A DNA stretch of 64,000 nucleotides from Xiheibacterium sp038325765 (GCA_038325765.1 JBBQJI010000014.1:71131-135130); one strand, 5' to 3'; counted from the first letter of the stretch, positions 16,558 to 25,734 are shown. Made by a program: numbers and translations. Notes: generated by a model from the sequence alone, not told the origin.

Positions 16558-17412
16558 ATGACCACGTCCGTCACCCACAGCCCAGTCACCCGGGGCACCC
16601 TGCTCGCCAACGGCCTGCGCTTCGCCTACCTCGAGGCCGGCAGCGGTCCGTTGGTACTGCTCGTGCACGGCTTTCCCGACACGCCGCACACCTGGGACGC
16701 GGTGCTCCCCGCCCTCGCCGCGCAGGGCTATCGCGCCGTCGCACCGTTTCTGCGCGGCTACGCGCCCAGTGCGATCCCGACGCGCGAGGACTACGGCTCC
16801 GACACGCTCGGCGCCGACGTCATCGCCTGGATCGCAGCGCTCGGCGAACGCGCGGCGATCGTCGTCGGGCACGACTGGGGCGCGAGCGCGGCCTACTCTG
16901 CGGCGGGCCTGGCCCCCTCGCGTGTGCGCCTGCTGGTGACCATCGGCATCCCCCATCCCGGCGGCATCCGCCCCACGCCGCAGCTACTGTGGGCCGCGCG
17001 GCACTTCTTCTCGCTGAGGCGCCGCGGCGCGGCGGCGTGGATCCGTCGCGACCAACTGCGACACATCGACGAGCTCGTGCAACGGTGGTCGCCGCGTTGG
17101 CGCGTGCCGCCGGGCGAGACCGATGCCGCCAAACGTGCACTCGCACAGCCGGGCGCCCTCGAGGCCGCGCTGGGCTACTACCGCGCGCTCTTGCCGTGGG
17201 TCCCCGCCGCGCAGCGACGCGCCGTGCTCGTCCCGGCAGTCGTGTTCGCCGGCGAGGACGACACGTTGCCCACCGGCGTCTACGAGCGCGCGCGTCACCA
17301 CTACCGCGCCGGCTACGAGATCGTGACCATGCCCGGCGGCCACTTCATGCACCGGGAGCACCCCGAGCGCTTCATCCGTTCGCTGTTGCGGGTGCTCGAG
17401 CAGGCGCGCTGA
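16558..17412 (+). CDS. Alpha/beta hydrolase, epoxide hydrolase/haloalkane dehalogenase-like
   Basis: 284 residues. It shows the oxyanion motif HGFPDTPHTW near residue 38 and a nucleophile elbow VGHDWGAS near residue 100. The nucleophile is aspartate, as in epoxide hydrolases and haloalkane dehalogenases rather than serine esterases. A GEDDT acid region and the catalytic histidine in GGHFMHREHPE near the C-terminus complete the triad. It is most likely a soluble epoxide hydrolase of unknown substrate. Its last 41 bases overlap, on the opposite strand, the end of the hybrid-kinase gene. Confidence 0.88.
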   Translation: MTTSVTHSPVTRGTLLANGLRFAYLEAGSGPLVLLVHGFPDTPHTWDAVLPALAAQGYRAVAPFLRGYAPSAIPTREDYGSDTLGADVIAWIAALGERAAIVVGHDWGASAAYSAAGLAPSRVRLLVTIGIPHPGGIRPTPQLLWAARHFFSLRRRGAAAWIRRDQLRHIDELVQRWSPRWRVPPGETDAAKRALAQPGALEAALGYYRALLPWVPAAQRRAVLVPAVVFAGEDDTLPTGVYERARHHYRAGYEIVTMPGGHFMHREHPERFIRSLLRVLEQAR

Positions 17413-19240
17413 GATCCGCGGCGACGACGGTGGCCTCGTCCCTCGCCGGCACATCGACGAGCACGAGCGCGGCCGCAGCAGCGGTCGCCGCAACGACCGC
17501 CTCCGCCAACGCATCCCCCAACGGCTGCAGCCGAGCGAGTCCCTCGAGCGTCGCGTCGTGCTCGATCTGCGCGCAGACGGCCGCGAGCGTGCGCGCCCCC
17601 AGGTAGGCGCTGGCGGACTTGAGCTGATGCGCGCCGCGGGCCGCCGCCACGCGATCATCCGACTCGATCGCGGTGACGATCCCACCCGCCAGCCCCGACG
17701 CGTCGCGCAAGAACAGCGTGAGCACCCGCCGCAGCAGCGCGCCAGAGGGATCGAGTTCGACCAGTTCGGCGATGGCACCCGGCTCGAGTACGGTGTCGTC
17801 CCTCGCCGTGGCGCCCCGCACGGCGCGCCCCGGCCGCGTATCGTCGCCGGCGCCCGCAGCAACGGCCTCACCCCGCACCGCCTGGCCGAGCTCGGCCAGC
17901 CGGAAGGGCTTGCTGATGAACGCGTCCATGCCGGCATCGAGGCAGCGTCGGCGGTGCTCGGCGTGGGAGTTGGCAGTCACCGCCACGATCCGGCGCCGAA
18001 GCGTTCCTTGGCGCGACTCGGACTCGCGGATCGCCGCGGTCGCGCCCAGGCCGTCGAGCTCGGGCATCTGCCAGTCCATCAGAATCGCGTCGTAGCGCAT
18101 CTCCAAGGCCGCGATGACCGCAGCGCGACCGTCCATGACCTCGTCGTAGGTGCACCCGAGATCCTCGAGCATCGCGCAGGTCACCGCGCGGTTGACCGGG
18201 TTGTCCTCCGCCACCAGCACATGCAGACCCAACGGCGTCGGCGGGCCGTCCTCGAAGCTGCGGACCTCGTCGGGCTCCGGCAGGCTGAGCACAGTGTCCA
18301 GGCCGAGCCGTGCCGTGAACCAAAACCGCGAGCCGCGTCCCGGTGAGCTCTCGACGGCGACCTCGCCGCCCATCATCGTGACCAGCTCGCGCACGATCGA
18401 CAGGCCCAGGCCGGTGCCGCCGTGGCGCCGCGTCGTCGAGCCGTCAGCCTGGGCAAAGGCATCGAAGATCCGCGCCTGCACGCCCTCGCCCATGCCGATG
18501 CCACTGTCGATCACCTCGATGCACAGCACGACGTCGTCGTCGACGCGGGCGGCGACCGACGCGTTCAGGCTCACGCTGCCCAGTTCGGTGAATTTGATGG
18601 CGTTGCCGAGCAGGTTGACGATCACCTGGCGTAGTCGCAGCGGATCGCCCACGACGGACGCGGGCAGATCGTCGGCGAGATCAGAGTCCAGCGTGAGCCC
18701 CTTGCGGTTGGCGATCTCGGCGAGCAGGTCGACCACCTCGCCGAGCAGCACCTTGGGCGAGAACTGGACCTGCTCGAGTTCCAGCTTGCCGCAGTCGATC
18801 TTCGTGAAGTCCAAGATGTCATCGATGATCCGCAGCAGCGATCGCGCCGAGCACTGCACTGTGGCCAGCAGCTGGCTCTGCCGCCCGTCGAGTTCCGTCG
18901 CGAACAGCAGATCGGTGACGCCGAGCACACCGTTCATGGGCGTGCGGATCTCGTGACTCATCCGCGCCAGGAACTCCGACTTCGCGCGCGAGGCCGCGTC
19001 GGCGGCGTCGCGCGCGAGCAGTGCCTCGCGGTTGGTCCGCGTCAGCTCGCGCATCGCCTCGTTGAGCGCGGCGGTCCGCTGGCGCACCTCGGCCTCGAGC
19101 GTGGTCGCGCTGGTGAACAGCGAATACGCCGAGCCCTGCACGTTCGTGCTCCGCTCGACCCGTGAGATGAGCGCCGTGTTGACCTTGCGCAGGCGCGCGT
19201 TCTCGGCCAGCAGCGCCTCGCGGCTGTCGGGAGCGTCCAC
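17372..19240 (-). CDS. Soluble hybrid histidine kinase (HK-REC-Hpt)
   Basis: 622 residues from a GTG at 19240, four bases after the stop of the FIST gene. No membrane segment is present. A coiled coil (residues about 5-85) leads into the HisKA domain with phospho-acceptor His96 in SHEIRTPMNG. Next come the ATPase boxes GNAIKF, DSGIGM and the GGTGLGLSI lid at about 210-285, and a receiver domain at about 338-455 with Asp389 in ILMDWQMPELDG and Lys in SKPF. An Hpt-like domain carries His538 in GAHQLKSASAYLGA. This is a complete internal phosphorelay. Sensing is probably supplied by the upstream FIST protein, and the final target may be the divergent response regulator at 20491. The C-terminal tail reads antisense into the epoxide hydrolase gene. 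Confidence 0.93.
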   Translation of the reverse strand: MDAPDSREALLAENARLRKVNTALISRVERSTNVQGSAYSLFTSATTLEAEVRQRTAALNEAMRELTRTNREALLARDAADAASRAKSEFLARMSHEIRTPMNGVLGVTDLLFATELDGRQSQLLATVQCSARSLLRIIDDILDFTKIDCGKLELEQVQFSPKVLLGEVVDLLAEIANRKGLTLDSDLADDLPASVVGDPLRLRQVIVNLLGNAIKFTELGSVSLNASVAARVDDDVVLCIEVIDSGIGMGEGVQARIFDAFAQADGSTTRRHGGTGLGLSIVRELVTMMGGEVAVESSPGRGSRFWFTARLGLDTVLSLPEPDEVRSFEDGPPTPLGLHVLVAEDNPVNRAVTCAMLEDLGCTYDEVMDGRAAVIAALEMRYDAILMDWQMPELDGLGATAAIRESESRQGTLRRRIVAVTANSHAEHRRRCLDAGMDAFISKPFRLAELGQAVRGEAVAAGAGDDTRPGRAVRGATARDDTVLEPGAIAELVELDPSGALLRRVLTLFLRDASGLAGGIVTAIESDDRVAAARGAHQLKSASAYLGARTLAAVCAQIEHDATLEGLARLQPLGDALAEAVVAATAAAAALVLVDVPARDEATVVAADLSAPARAPATANG

Positions 19241-19244
19241 GGGG

Positions 19245-20402
19245 TCAGCCGCCGTGCACGCGGTCGCGACTGGCGAGCGCGACCCCGGTGAAGGTCTGGT
19301 TGATGTGCATGGCGTTGTACTGCTCGCCGTAGGTGGCGAAGCCGACCACATGGTTGTCGGCGAACATCTGGCCCACCCGGCCCAGCAGCTGGCGAGCGTC
19401 GCACTCGACGTGGCGCAGGATGCAGTCGCAACCCAGCACCAGGTCGGGGACGCCCAGGCGCTCGCGCAGGCCTGTGAACAGGGTGTCCAGGTCCTGGACC
19501 AGATCGAGGTGCCGCGCGGCGGTGAAGACGATGCCCTCGTCGATGGCGCAGAAGAAGGTCAGCGAGCCGTCGGGATTCACGGTGCGGATCGATCGCACGT
19601 AGTCCTCGTCGCCCATGCGCACCATGACTGGGTGGGCTCCGAACACCGCCGGCGTGAGTTGGGCGACGTCGACGCCGACCATGCGCGCGTACTCTTCGGC
19701 GGCCGGCGCCCCGTTGACCTCGGTGACCAAGCGCCGCTCGGGATCGGCCTCGGTCACCACCAGCTTCTCGGTGCCGCGGATGAAGTGTGCGGTCTTGAAC
19801 ACCTCGAAGCGCGCGCGGGACTTGACGAGGAGGAACACCGCGGCGTCGCGGTGGAAGACGCCGTCGTGGAACACATGGGTCTCGCCGAACGCCTGGCCGT
19901 CGCCCGCCGATCCCCCCACGAGGTGGATGTCGCCGAGGTTGCGATGCAGGGCCGCGACCACGAGTTCCTCGTTGCCACACAGGCCATCGATGAGCAGGAA
20001 GCCGAAGGTGTTGTCGCCGCCGGGCAGATCGCCGGTGTCCTCGAGCAGTTCGGCCACCAGTTGGCGGGCGCAGCTCGCCGCGGTCTCGGGCCGGAACGTG
20101 CCCAACCCGTCGATGCGCGTGGCGACGACACGGAGATCGTCACCGGCGATCGACACGCCCGACACCGAGCCCTCGAGATAGCCCAGCGGTCCGATCTCGG
20201 CCGCCGTGGTGCAACCCACGACGCGCACGCCGACGAAGCGGGCGCGGAGCTCGGCGGCGAGGGCGTCGCGCTCGTACTGCGGCGAGCAATAGAAGATCAC
20301 CAGCGCACAATCGGGCTGGGCGATCGCGGCGTAGAGCTCGGCGACCGCGGTGCGCGGGTCCGTTGCTCGTGAGGCACCACGGCGGACGACGAGGTCAGGC
20401 AT
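19245..20402 (-). CDS. FIST-domain sensor protein
   Basis: 385 residues starting MPDLVVRRG. The N-terminal half fits the FIST_N pattern (CALVIFYCSPQYE, VVGCTTAAEIGPLGY, and a later GGSAGDGQAF loop). The C-terminal half fits FIST_C (FGAHPVMVRMGDEDYVRSI, then the VLGCDCILRHVE cysteine cluster and NHVVGFATYGEQYNAMHINQTFTG). FIST proteins are thought to bind small ligands such as amino acids in signal transduction. The gene sits immediately upstream of a hybrid kinase that lacks its own sensor domain, so the two probably form one signalling pair translated together. The cysteines in CDC are also seen in redox-active or heme-binding relatives. Confidence 0.9.
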   Translation of the reverse strand: MPDLVVRRGASRATDPRTAVAELYAAIAQPDCALVIFYCSPQYERDALAAELRARFVGVRVVGCTTAAEIGPLGYLEGSVSGVSIAGDDLRVVATRIDGLGTFRPETAASCARQLVAELLEDTGDLPGGDNTFGFLLIDGLCGNEELVVAALHRNLGDIHLVGGSAGDGQAFGETHVFHDGVFHRDAAVFLLVKSRARFEVFKTAHFIRGTEKLVVTEADPERRLVTEVNGAPAAEEYARMVGVDVAQLTPAVFGAHPVMVRMGDEDYVRSIRTVNPDGSLTFFCAIDEGIVFTAARHLDLVQDLDTLFTGLRERLGVPDLVLGCDCILRHVECDARQLLGRVGQMFADNHVVGFATYGEQYNAMHINQTFTGVALASRDRVHGG

Positions 20403-20490
20403 GCGGCTCCCACATCGCGCGAACCGCCCGGCCCTTGAGCCGCGAGTACGCCGCTCAAGGCCCGCCCCCGATCGGTCGACGGTGGGGCAT
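20403..20490. promoter_or_regulatory. Divergent promoter region between the FIST/kinase operon and the response regulator
   Basis: These 88 bases separate two oppositely oriented signalling genes and must hold both promoters or leaders. No clear -35/-10 boxes are visible in the GC-rich sequence. The shared region suggests co-regulation of sensor, kinase and regulator. Confidence 0.4.
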
Positions 20491-20886
20491 ATGGCCACCG
20501 TCCTCGTCGTCGATGACGATCCACTTGCCACCGAGGTGCTCACCGCGGTGCTGAATCGGGCCGGCCACATCGTCCACTGCCACGATTCCGGCTTTGGTCT
20601 CGCCGTCGCCATCCACCGCTTCCGCCCGGACGTCGTGCTGCTCGACGTCAACATGCCCGGGCTCAGTGGCCCCCGATCGCTCGCCGCCGCCGGCGAGCTC
20701 GATCCATCGTATGCGCTCGAGACCCGCGTACTGCTGCACAGCGGCATGCCCGCGGACGGGCTCCGCTCCCTGGCGGTCAGCATCGGCGCCCACGGATCCC
20801 TGAGCAAACCTGCGCGCCCCACTCAGATCGTCGAGGCCATCGCGTCGTGCCTCGACCAACCGGCCCGGCGCCTCGGCACCGGCTGA
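20491..20886 (+). CDS. Single-domain response regulator
   Basis: 131 residues comprising only a receiver domain. The acidic pocket VVDDDP is near residues 5-10, the phospho-acceptor aspartate is in VVLLDVNMPGLSG near 53, a Ser lies in the LLHSG strand, and the conserved lysine is in SLSKPAR near 105. There is no output domain, so it probably works by protein-protein contact or as a phosphate shuttle, as in CheY-like proteins. It is transcribed divergently from the FIST/hybrid-kinase pair, making it the obvious candidate partner. Confidence 0.9.
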   Translation: MATVLVVDDDPLATEVLTAVLNRAGHIVHCHDSGFGLAVAIHRFRPDVVLLDVNMPGLSGPRSLAAAGELDPSYALETRVLLHSGMPADGLRSLAVSIGAHGSLSKPARPTQIVEAIASCLDQPARRLGTG

Positions 20887-20914
20887 ACCGCCGCGCCGGC
20901 TGAACCGCCGCGCC
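20881..20914. repeat. 17-base tandem duplication overlapping a stop codon
   Basis: Two perfect copies of ggctgaaccgccgcgcc (20881-20897 and 20898-20914). The first contains the TGA of the response-regulator gene. The second would supply another in-frame or near-frame stop, so the duplication is harmless to coding. It looks like a small slippage event. Confidence 0.8.
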
Positions 20915-20942
20915 GGCAGTCCGCTACACTCCCATCCACCGC

Positions 20943-21686
20943 ATGGACGGCGCGCGACGCCATGACTTCGCCTCGGCAACGCCCTGGCTCGCCCCCGAGG
21001 CGATCCATGCGCTGCACGATCGCTACCTCGTCGAGGTGGTCGAGCAGCTGGGCCTGTGTCCCTTCGCCCGGCGCAGCCGCGAGCAAGGGCGCGTGCACCG
21101 GCCGATGTGGTGGGTCACCGGCGAGCTCGCGCCCGGGGTGGTGGCCACGGGGCTCGCGGCCGTCGTAGCGGCCCACCCCGACGCCGAGATCCTGCTGCCG
21201 ACGTTCGTCGTCCCCGCAGATCATCCGTGGAACGACGCCGAGACCTTCGCGGCGTTCGTTCCCGAGTTGCGCGCCGAGTACGACGCGCGCGGTGGTCCAC
21301 GGTTCTTCATGGTCGCGTTCCACCCCGGCTTCCCCGCGGTGCCCCACGGTGGCCGCCCGGTGACGCCCGACTCGCTCGTGCCGCAGCTGCGCCGCACACC
21401 GGACCCCGTGATCCAATGCGTGAGCGCGGACGTTCTCGAGCGCGCACGACGGGCGGCGCAGCTCACCGCCCGCGAAAGGCTGCGTGCGCGCTTCGCCGAC
21501 GATCCCGTGATGGCGGCGCTCATCGAACGCAGCGTCCAGGCCGATCCAGAGCTCTCCGCCGAGATCGCCCGCAACAACTTCTCCGCGGTCGGAGCCGGCG
21601 CCGGCGCCGAGGCGCTGCAGTCGCGGATCGCCGCGATTGCACGGGACCGCGCAAGGTTGGGCTCCGAGTCCGACCTGCCGCGGTAG
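20943..21686 (+). CDS. DUF1415 family protein
   Basis: 247 residues, starting MDGARRHDF. The YLVEVVEQLGLCPFARRSRE segment near residue 30, with its CPFA motif, is the hallmark of DUF1415. It is followed by the ILLPTFVVPADHPWNDAETF and MVAFHPGFP segments that are also conserved in that family. The DUF is widespread in proteobacteria but has no assigned biochemical role. The conserved Cys and His residues suggest metal or redox chemistry, which is inference. It lies just upstream (11 bases) of the molybdenum-hydroxylase operon and may be transcribed with it. Confidence 0.85.
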   Translation: MDGARRHDFASATPWLAPEAIHALHDRYLVEVVEQLGLCPFARRSREQGRVHRPMWWVTGELAPGVVATGLAAVVAAHPDAEILLPTFVVPADHPWNDAETFAAFVPELRAEYDARGGPRFFMVAFHPGFPAVPHGGRPVTPDSLVPQLRRTPDPVIQCVSADVLERARRAAQLTARERLRARFADDPVMAALIERSVQADPELSAEIARNNFSAVGAGAGAEALQSRIAAIARDRARLGSESDLPR

Positions 21687-21697
21687 ACTCCAGCGCG

Positions 21698-22366
21698 ATG
21701 ACGAGCCCCACGCTCACGCGACGCGGTCTGCTCCGCGGCGCCGGCACGGCCTCGGTGTTGGCGAGCTGCGCCAAACCGACCCACGACGATGCCAGCACCG
21801 CCCCGGCGATCACCGACGCCACCGCGCCCGCGGAGATCGGCCCCGAGGCGGCCGCGCTCCGCTTCACGCTCAACGGCAAGGCCGCGACGTTACAAGTCGA
21901 GCCCAGGGTCACGTTGCTGGACGCGCTGCGCATCGACGCTGGCGTCACCGGTCCCAAACTGGTCTGCGATCGGGGGGCCTGCGGCGCGTGCACGGTGCTG
22001 GTCGACGGCCGCCCGCGCAACGCGTGCATGATGCTCGCGCACGACGTCGCCGGCGCCAACGTCACGACCGTCGAGGGGCTCGGCCAAGACGGGGGCATGA
22101 GCGCCCTGCAGGCGGCGTTCGTGCGGCACGACGCGCTACAGTGTGGCTTCTGCACCTCGGGCATGCTCACCAGCTGTGCCGCGCTGCTGCAGCGGGTCGG
22201 CGCCGCCGCACCGCAGCTCACCGCGGCGCGCGTCAACGAAGCGATCGCCGGCAACCTGTGCCGCTGCGGCACTTATCCCCACGTCGTCGCCGCCGTCCTC
22301 GAGGTCGCCGGCGCCAAGGCCCCCGCCGGCGCGTCGTCTGCGGGCAACCCCCGAGGAGTCGGGTGA
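21698..22366 (+). CDS. Molybdenum hydroxylase, [2Fe-2S] subunit (xanthine dehydrogenase family) with Tat signal
   Basis: 222 residues. It starts with a twin-arginine signal (LTRRGLLRGAG), then a Ser/Thr/Ala linker. The ferredoxin fold holds the first cluster in CDRGACGACTVLVDG with the distal cysteine in RNAC. The C-terminal helical domain holds the second cluster in CGFCTSGM and NLCRCGTYPH. It transfers electrons from the molybdenum site to FAD. The Tat signal means the complex is probably folded in the cytoplasm and exported to the periplasm, with the other subunits carried along because they lack signals. It is the first gene of a three-subunit operon. Confidence 0.93.
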   Translation: MTSPTLTRRGLLRGAGTASVLASCAKPTHDDASTAPAITDATAPAEIGPEAAALRFTLNGKAATLQVEPRVTLLDALRIDAGVTGPKLVCDRGACGACTVLVDGRPRNACMMLAHDVAGANVTTVEGLGQDGGMSALQAAFVRHDALQCGFCTSGMLTSCAALLQRVGAAAPQLTAARVNEAIAGNLCRCGTYPHVVAAVLEVAGAKAPAGASSAGNPRGVG

Positions 22367-22370
22367 CGCC

Positions 22371-24725
22371 ATGCCGCGCACGAAGTTGACCCTGGGCTTC
22401 GCCGACCAACTGACCGAGGTCGACATCGACGTTCCCGCAGGTGAGCCGCGACCGTGGGACGCCGACAGCCGACTCGCGGTGGTCGGCACCGAGGTGGCCC
22501 GCATCGACGGCGAGCAGAAGGTGACAGGCCGCGCCACCTACACCTTCGACGTCGCGCTGCCCGGCATGCTCTACGCCGCGGTGCTGCGGTGCCCGCTGGC
22601 GTGCGCGCGCATCACCAAATTGTCGGTCGACGGCGCCGAGAAGGCCCCGGGGGTCCGCGCCGTGATGACGCTCGCCGAGGTCGGCGACCGCCTGCTCTTC
22701 GCCGGTCAAGACATCGCCGCGGTCGCGGCCCTGCGCCCCGAGCTGGCCCGCGATGCGCTCGCCGCGATCGCGATCGAGTACGAGGCCCTGCCGTTCGTCG
22801 TCGACGCTCGCATGGCCGCGGAGCCCGGCGCGCCAGCGGTGCACGATGGCGCGGTGAAGCAGCGCAAGACCGAGGGCGACGAGCCCGGCGCCTCTGGCTC
22901 CGCCAAGGCCCAGGGCAACGTGCGCGCGCTGCCCGACAGCCGCCGTGGCGACGCGGCCCTTGCCCTCACAAAGGCCGCAGTCGTCCACGAGGCCAGCTAC
23001 AGCACCCAGGTGCAGACCCATAGTGCGCTCGAGACCCACGGCATCGTGGTGCGCTGGGACGCCGAGGACAAGCTCACCGCATGGTGCTCGACCCAAGGCA
23101 TCTTCAGCGTGCGCGACGAGCTCGCCGAGGTGTTCGAGCTGTCCCCTGCGAACGTCGAGGTGATCACGGAGTACCTCGGCGGCGGCTTCGGGGCCAAGTT
23201 CGGCGCCTCGGCCCCGGGCACGCGCCTGGGCTTCATCGCCGCCACCTTGGCGCGCACCGCTGCGTTGCCGGTGAAGCTGATGTGCGATCGCCACGAGGAG
23301 CACGTGTGCACCGGCAACCGGCCGGACTCGCACCAAGACGTGCGCCTGGGCGCCGACGCGTCGGGCAAGCTCGTCGCGCTGCACGTCCGCAGCATCGGTA
23401 CCGCCGGCATCGGCACCGGTGCGGGCATCGGCCGTAACGCGTTTTCGGTCTACACCAAGATCCCCCACGTGCTGGTCGAGTCGGCCGACGTGTTCACCAA
23501 CGCGGGGCCCGGCACCGCGATGCGGGCACCCGGCCATCCCCAGGGCGCGTTCGCCCTCGAGCTCGCGATCGACGAGCTCGCGCGCAAAGCCAAGATCGAT
23601 GCGTTGCAGGTGCGCATCGATCACGACGAGCATCCGGTGCGCCGCTGGCAGTTCGAGCAGGGCGCCACGCGCTTCGGATGGGCCCAGGCCCGCGCGCGCT
23701 CGGCTGCAGCCCGCGCCAAGGGCACGCGGATGCGCACCGGTGTCGGCGTCGCCGCGTCGATCTGGGGCGACTTCGGTCGGCCCGGCGTCACGGTGACCGC
23801 GACCATCGGCCGCGACGGATCGGTGCAGATCCGCAACGGCGTGCAAGACATCGGCACCGGCATCGGCACGGTCATGGCGCAGGTCGCCGCCGAGGTGCTC
23901 GGGCTCGAGCCCGGCTCGATCGACGTCGAGATCGGTCGCGCGAGCTACGGCCCCAGCGTGGGCAGCGGCGGCTCGACCACCACGGCGAGCGTCACCCCGG
24001 CAGTGCGCAACGCCGCCGAGCAGTGCCGCACGCAGCTCACCGAAGTCGCCGCTGATCAGCTCGGCGTGGCGACATCCGCCGTGTTTTGGGGGCCGGGCGG
24101 CTCGGTCTCGGGCGGCGGCAAGACGCTCACGTTCGCCCAGCTGTGCAAGAAGATGCCCGGCGAGGCGATCGTCGGCACCGGCACCCGCGCCAAGACCTTC
24201 GGCGCCCATCCGATGGCGTTCTCGGGCCAGCCGATGCAGCAGATCGCGGGCGTGCAGTTCGCCCAGGTCACCATCGACACGTGGACCGGCACCGTGCGGG
24301 TCGATCGCGTGCTCGCGATGCACGACTGCGGCCGGGTGATGAACGCCCTGACGTGCCGCAGCCAGATCAATGGCGGCATCATCCTCGGCACGAGCTATGC
24401 GCTGCTCGAGGAGCGGGTGCTCGACCGCGACTTCGGCCGCATGCTGAACCCCAACCTCGAGAACTACAAGATCGCCGGCGCGCTCGACATCCCCACGATC
24501 GACGTGGTGATGACCGACGTCCACGCCGGCAACAACAGCACCGGCGCGATCGGGATCGGCGAGCCGGCCACCGTCCCCACCGCGGCGGCGATCGCCTGCG
24601 CCGTACACGACGCCATCGGCGTGCCGGTGCGCAGCCTGCCGATCACGCCCGCCAAGATCCTTGCCGCCTTGGGCCTGGTGCCCGGCGCCACGGGTGGCTC
24701 GGTGCGCGCAGGAGGTCCGACATGA
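22371..24725 (+). CDS. Molybdenum hydroxylase, large molybdopterin-binding subunit
   Basis: 784 residues in the xanthine dehydrogenase/aldehyde oxidase family. The N-terminal segment RIDGEQKVTGRATYTFDVALPGMLYAAV is the standard entry to the Ald_Xan_dh domain. The molybdopterin-binding part shows EYLGGGFGAKFG, AMRAPGHPQGAFALE, SVGSGGSTTTAS and the C-terminal GAIGIGEPATVPTAAAIACAV, where the catalytic glutamate of GEPA abstracts the substrate proton. It starts four bases after the Fe-S subunit. A charged insert around residues 165-195 (KQRKTEGDEPGASGSA) is unusual. Substrate (purine, aldehyde or nicotinate-like heterocycle) cannot be assigned. Confidence 0.94.
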   Translation: MPRTKLTLGFADQLTEVDIDVPAGEPRPWDADSRLAVVGTEVARIDGEQKVTGRATYTFDVALPGMLYAAVLRCPLACARITKLSVDGAEKAPGVRAVMTLAEVGDRLLFAGQDIAAVAALRPELARDALAAIAIEYEALPFVVDARMAAEPGAPAVHDGAVKQRKTEGDEPGASGSAKAQGNVRALPDSRRGDAALALTKAAVVHEASYSTQVQTHSALETHGIVVRWDAEDKLTAWCSTQGIFSVRDELAEVFELSPANVEVITEYLGGGFGAKFGASAPGTRLGFIAATLARTAALPVKLMCDRHEEHVCTGNRPDSHQDVRLGADASGKLVALHVRSIGTAGIGTGAGIGRNAFSVYTKIPHVLVESADVFTNAGPGTAMRAPGHPQGAFALELAIDELARKAKIDALQVRIDHDEHPVRRWQFEQGATRFGWAQARARSAAARAKGTRMRTGVGVAASIWGDFGRPGVTVTATIGRDGSVQIRNGVQDIGTGIGTVMAQVAAEVLGLEPGSIDVEIGRASYGPSVGSGGSTTTASVTPAVRNAAEQCRTQLTEVAADQLGVATSAVFWGPGGSVSGGGKTLTFAQLCKKMPGEAIVGTGTRAKTFGAHPMAFSGQPMQQIAGVQFAQVTIDTWTGTVRVDRVLAMHDCGRVMNALTCRSQINGGIILGTSYALLEERVLDRDFGRMLNPNLENYKIAGALDIPTIDVVMTDVHAGNNSTGAIGIGEPATVPTAAAIACAVHDAIGVPVRSLPITPAKILAALGLVPGATGGSVRAGGPT

Positions 24726-25729
24726 ATCGCTTCACGCTGGTGCGGCTGCCCACCATGAAGGCCGCCTCCGACCGCGTTGCCACGGCGCCGCAGACCCGGC
24801 GCTTCCGCGCGGGCGGCATCGACCTCATCGATCATCTCAAGGAGGGTCTCGACGGCCCCGACGAGCTCGTCGAGCTCCGTGCGATCGGCGGCGCCGCGGG
24901 CGAGACCATGCGCGAGGCCGCAGAGAAGGACGGGGGGTGGTCGCTGGGCGCCCTGCTCACCTTGGCCCAGATCGCCGAGCACGACGACCTCGGCGCCGCG
25001 TTCGGGGCGGTGCGCGAGGCCGCGGGCTCGGCGGCCACGCCTGGCATCCGCAACGCCGCGACCCTCGGCGGCAACCTGCTGCAGCGCCCGCGCTGCTGGT
25101 ACTACCGCCACGTCGATCTCGAGTGCTTGAAGAAGGGCGGCAGCCAGTGCTTCGCGCTCACCGGCGACAACCGCTACAACGCGATCCTCGGCGGCGGCCC
25201 GAGCTTCATCGTCCATCCCTCGACGCTCGCGGTCGCGCTGCTCGCCCACGACGCGAGCGTGGTCGTGGCCAAGGGTGACACCCTTCGCACCATGGGCATC
25301 GCCGAGCTCTTCGCGCTGCCCACCGTCGACGCCACCCGCGAACACACGCTGGCGCCGGGCGAGGTCATCGTCGCCATCTTGCTGCCCGAGTCCGCGGCGT
25401 CGCAACGATCGCACTACGCCGCGGTCAAGGAGAAGGCTTCCCACGACTGGCCCTTGGGCGAGGTCGCGGTGCGCGTGCGCAACGTCGGCGGCAAGCTCAC
25501 CGATGTTCGCATCGCGCTGGGCCACGTCGCCCCGATCCCATGGCGCGCCCGGGAAGCCGAGGCGGTGCTCGAGGGCGCGGCGCCGAGCACCGAGCTGTTC
25601 GCCCGGGCCGCCACCGCGGCGTTGGCCAAGGCCAAGCCGCTCGAGCACAACGGCTACAAGATCCCCCTCGTCACCGGCCTGCTCCGCGAGGCCCTGCACC
25701 GCGCGACCGACGTCGCCCTCCCGGAGTGA
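24722..25729 (+). CDS. Molybdenum hydroxylase, FAD-binding subunit
   Basis: 335 residues of the FAD_binding_5/CO_deh_flav_C type. The ATG overlaps the stop of the large subunit (ATGA). After the N-terminal RAGGIDLIDHLKEG and ELRAIGG segments, the flavin site reads AAGSAATPGIRNAATLGGNLLQRPRC, followed by CFALTGDNRYNAILGGGPSFIVHPSTLA. The C-terminal domain has VAPIPWRAREAEAVLEG. It accepts electrons from the Fe-S subunit and passes them to an acceptor such as NAD+ or a periplasmic carrier. The YYRHVDLECLKKGGSQCF insert between motifs is typical of the YagS-type periplasmic branch. Confidence 0.93.
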   Translation: MNRFTLVRLPTMKAASDRVATAPQTRRFRAGGIDLIDHLKEGLDGPDELVELRAIGGAAGETMREAAEKDGGWSLGALLTLAQIAEHDDLGAAFGAVREAAGSAATPGIRNAATLGGNLLQRPRCWYYRHVDLECLKKGGSQCFALTGDNRYNAILGGGPSFIVHPSTLAVALLAHDASVVVAKGDTLRTMGIAELFALPTVDATREHTLAPGEVIVAILLPESAASQRSHYAAVKEKASHDWPLGEVAVRVRNVGGKLTDVRIALGHVAPIPWRAREAEAVLEGAAPSTELFARAATAALAKAKPLEHNGYKIPLVTGLLREALHRATDVALPE

Positions 25730-25734
25730 ACACC

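Noticed and set aside
22233..24608. A minus-strand frame of nearly 800 codons opposite the molybdenum-hydroxylase large subunit
   Set aside because: Antisense to a well-supported gene; composition is typical of a shadow frame.
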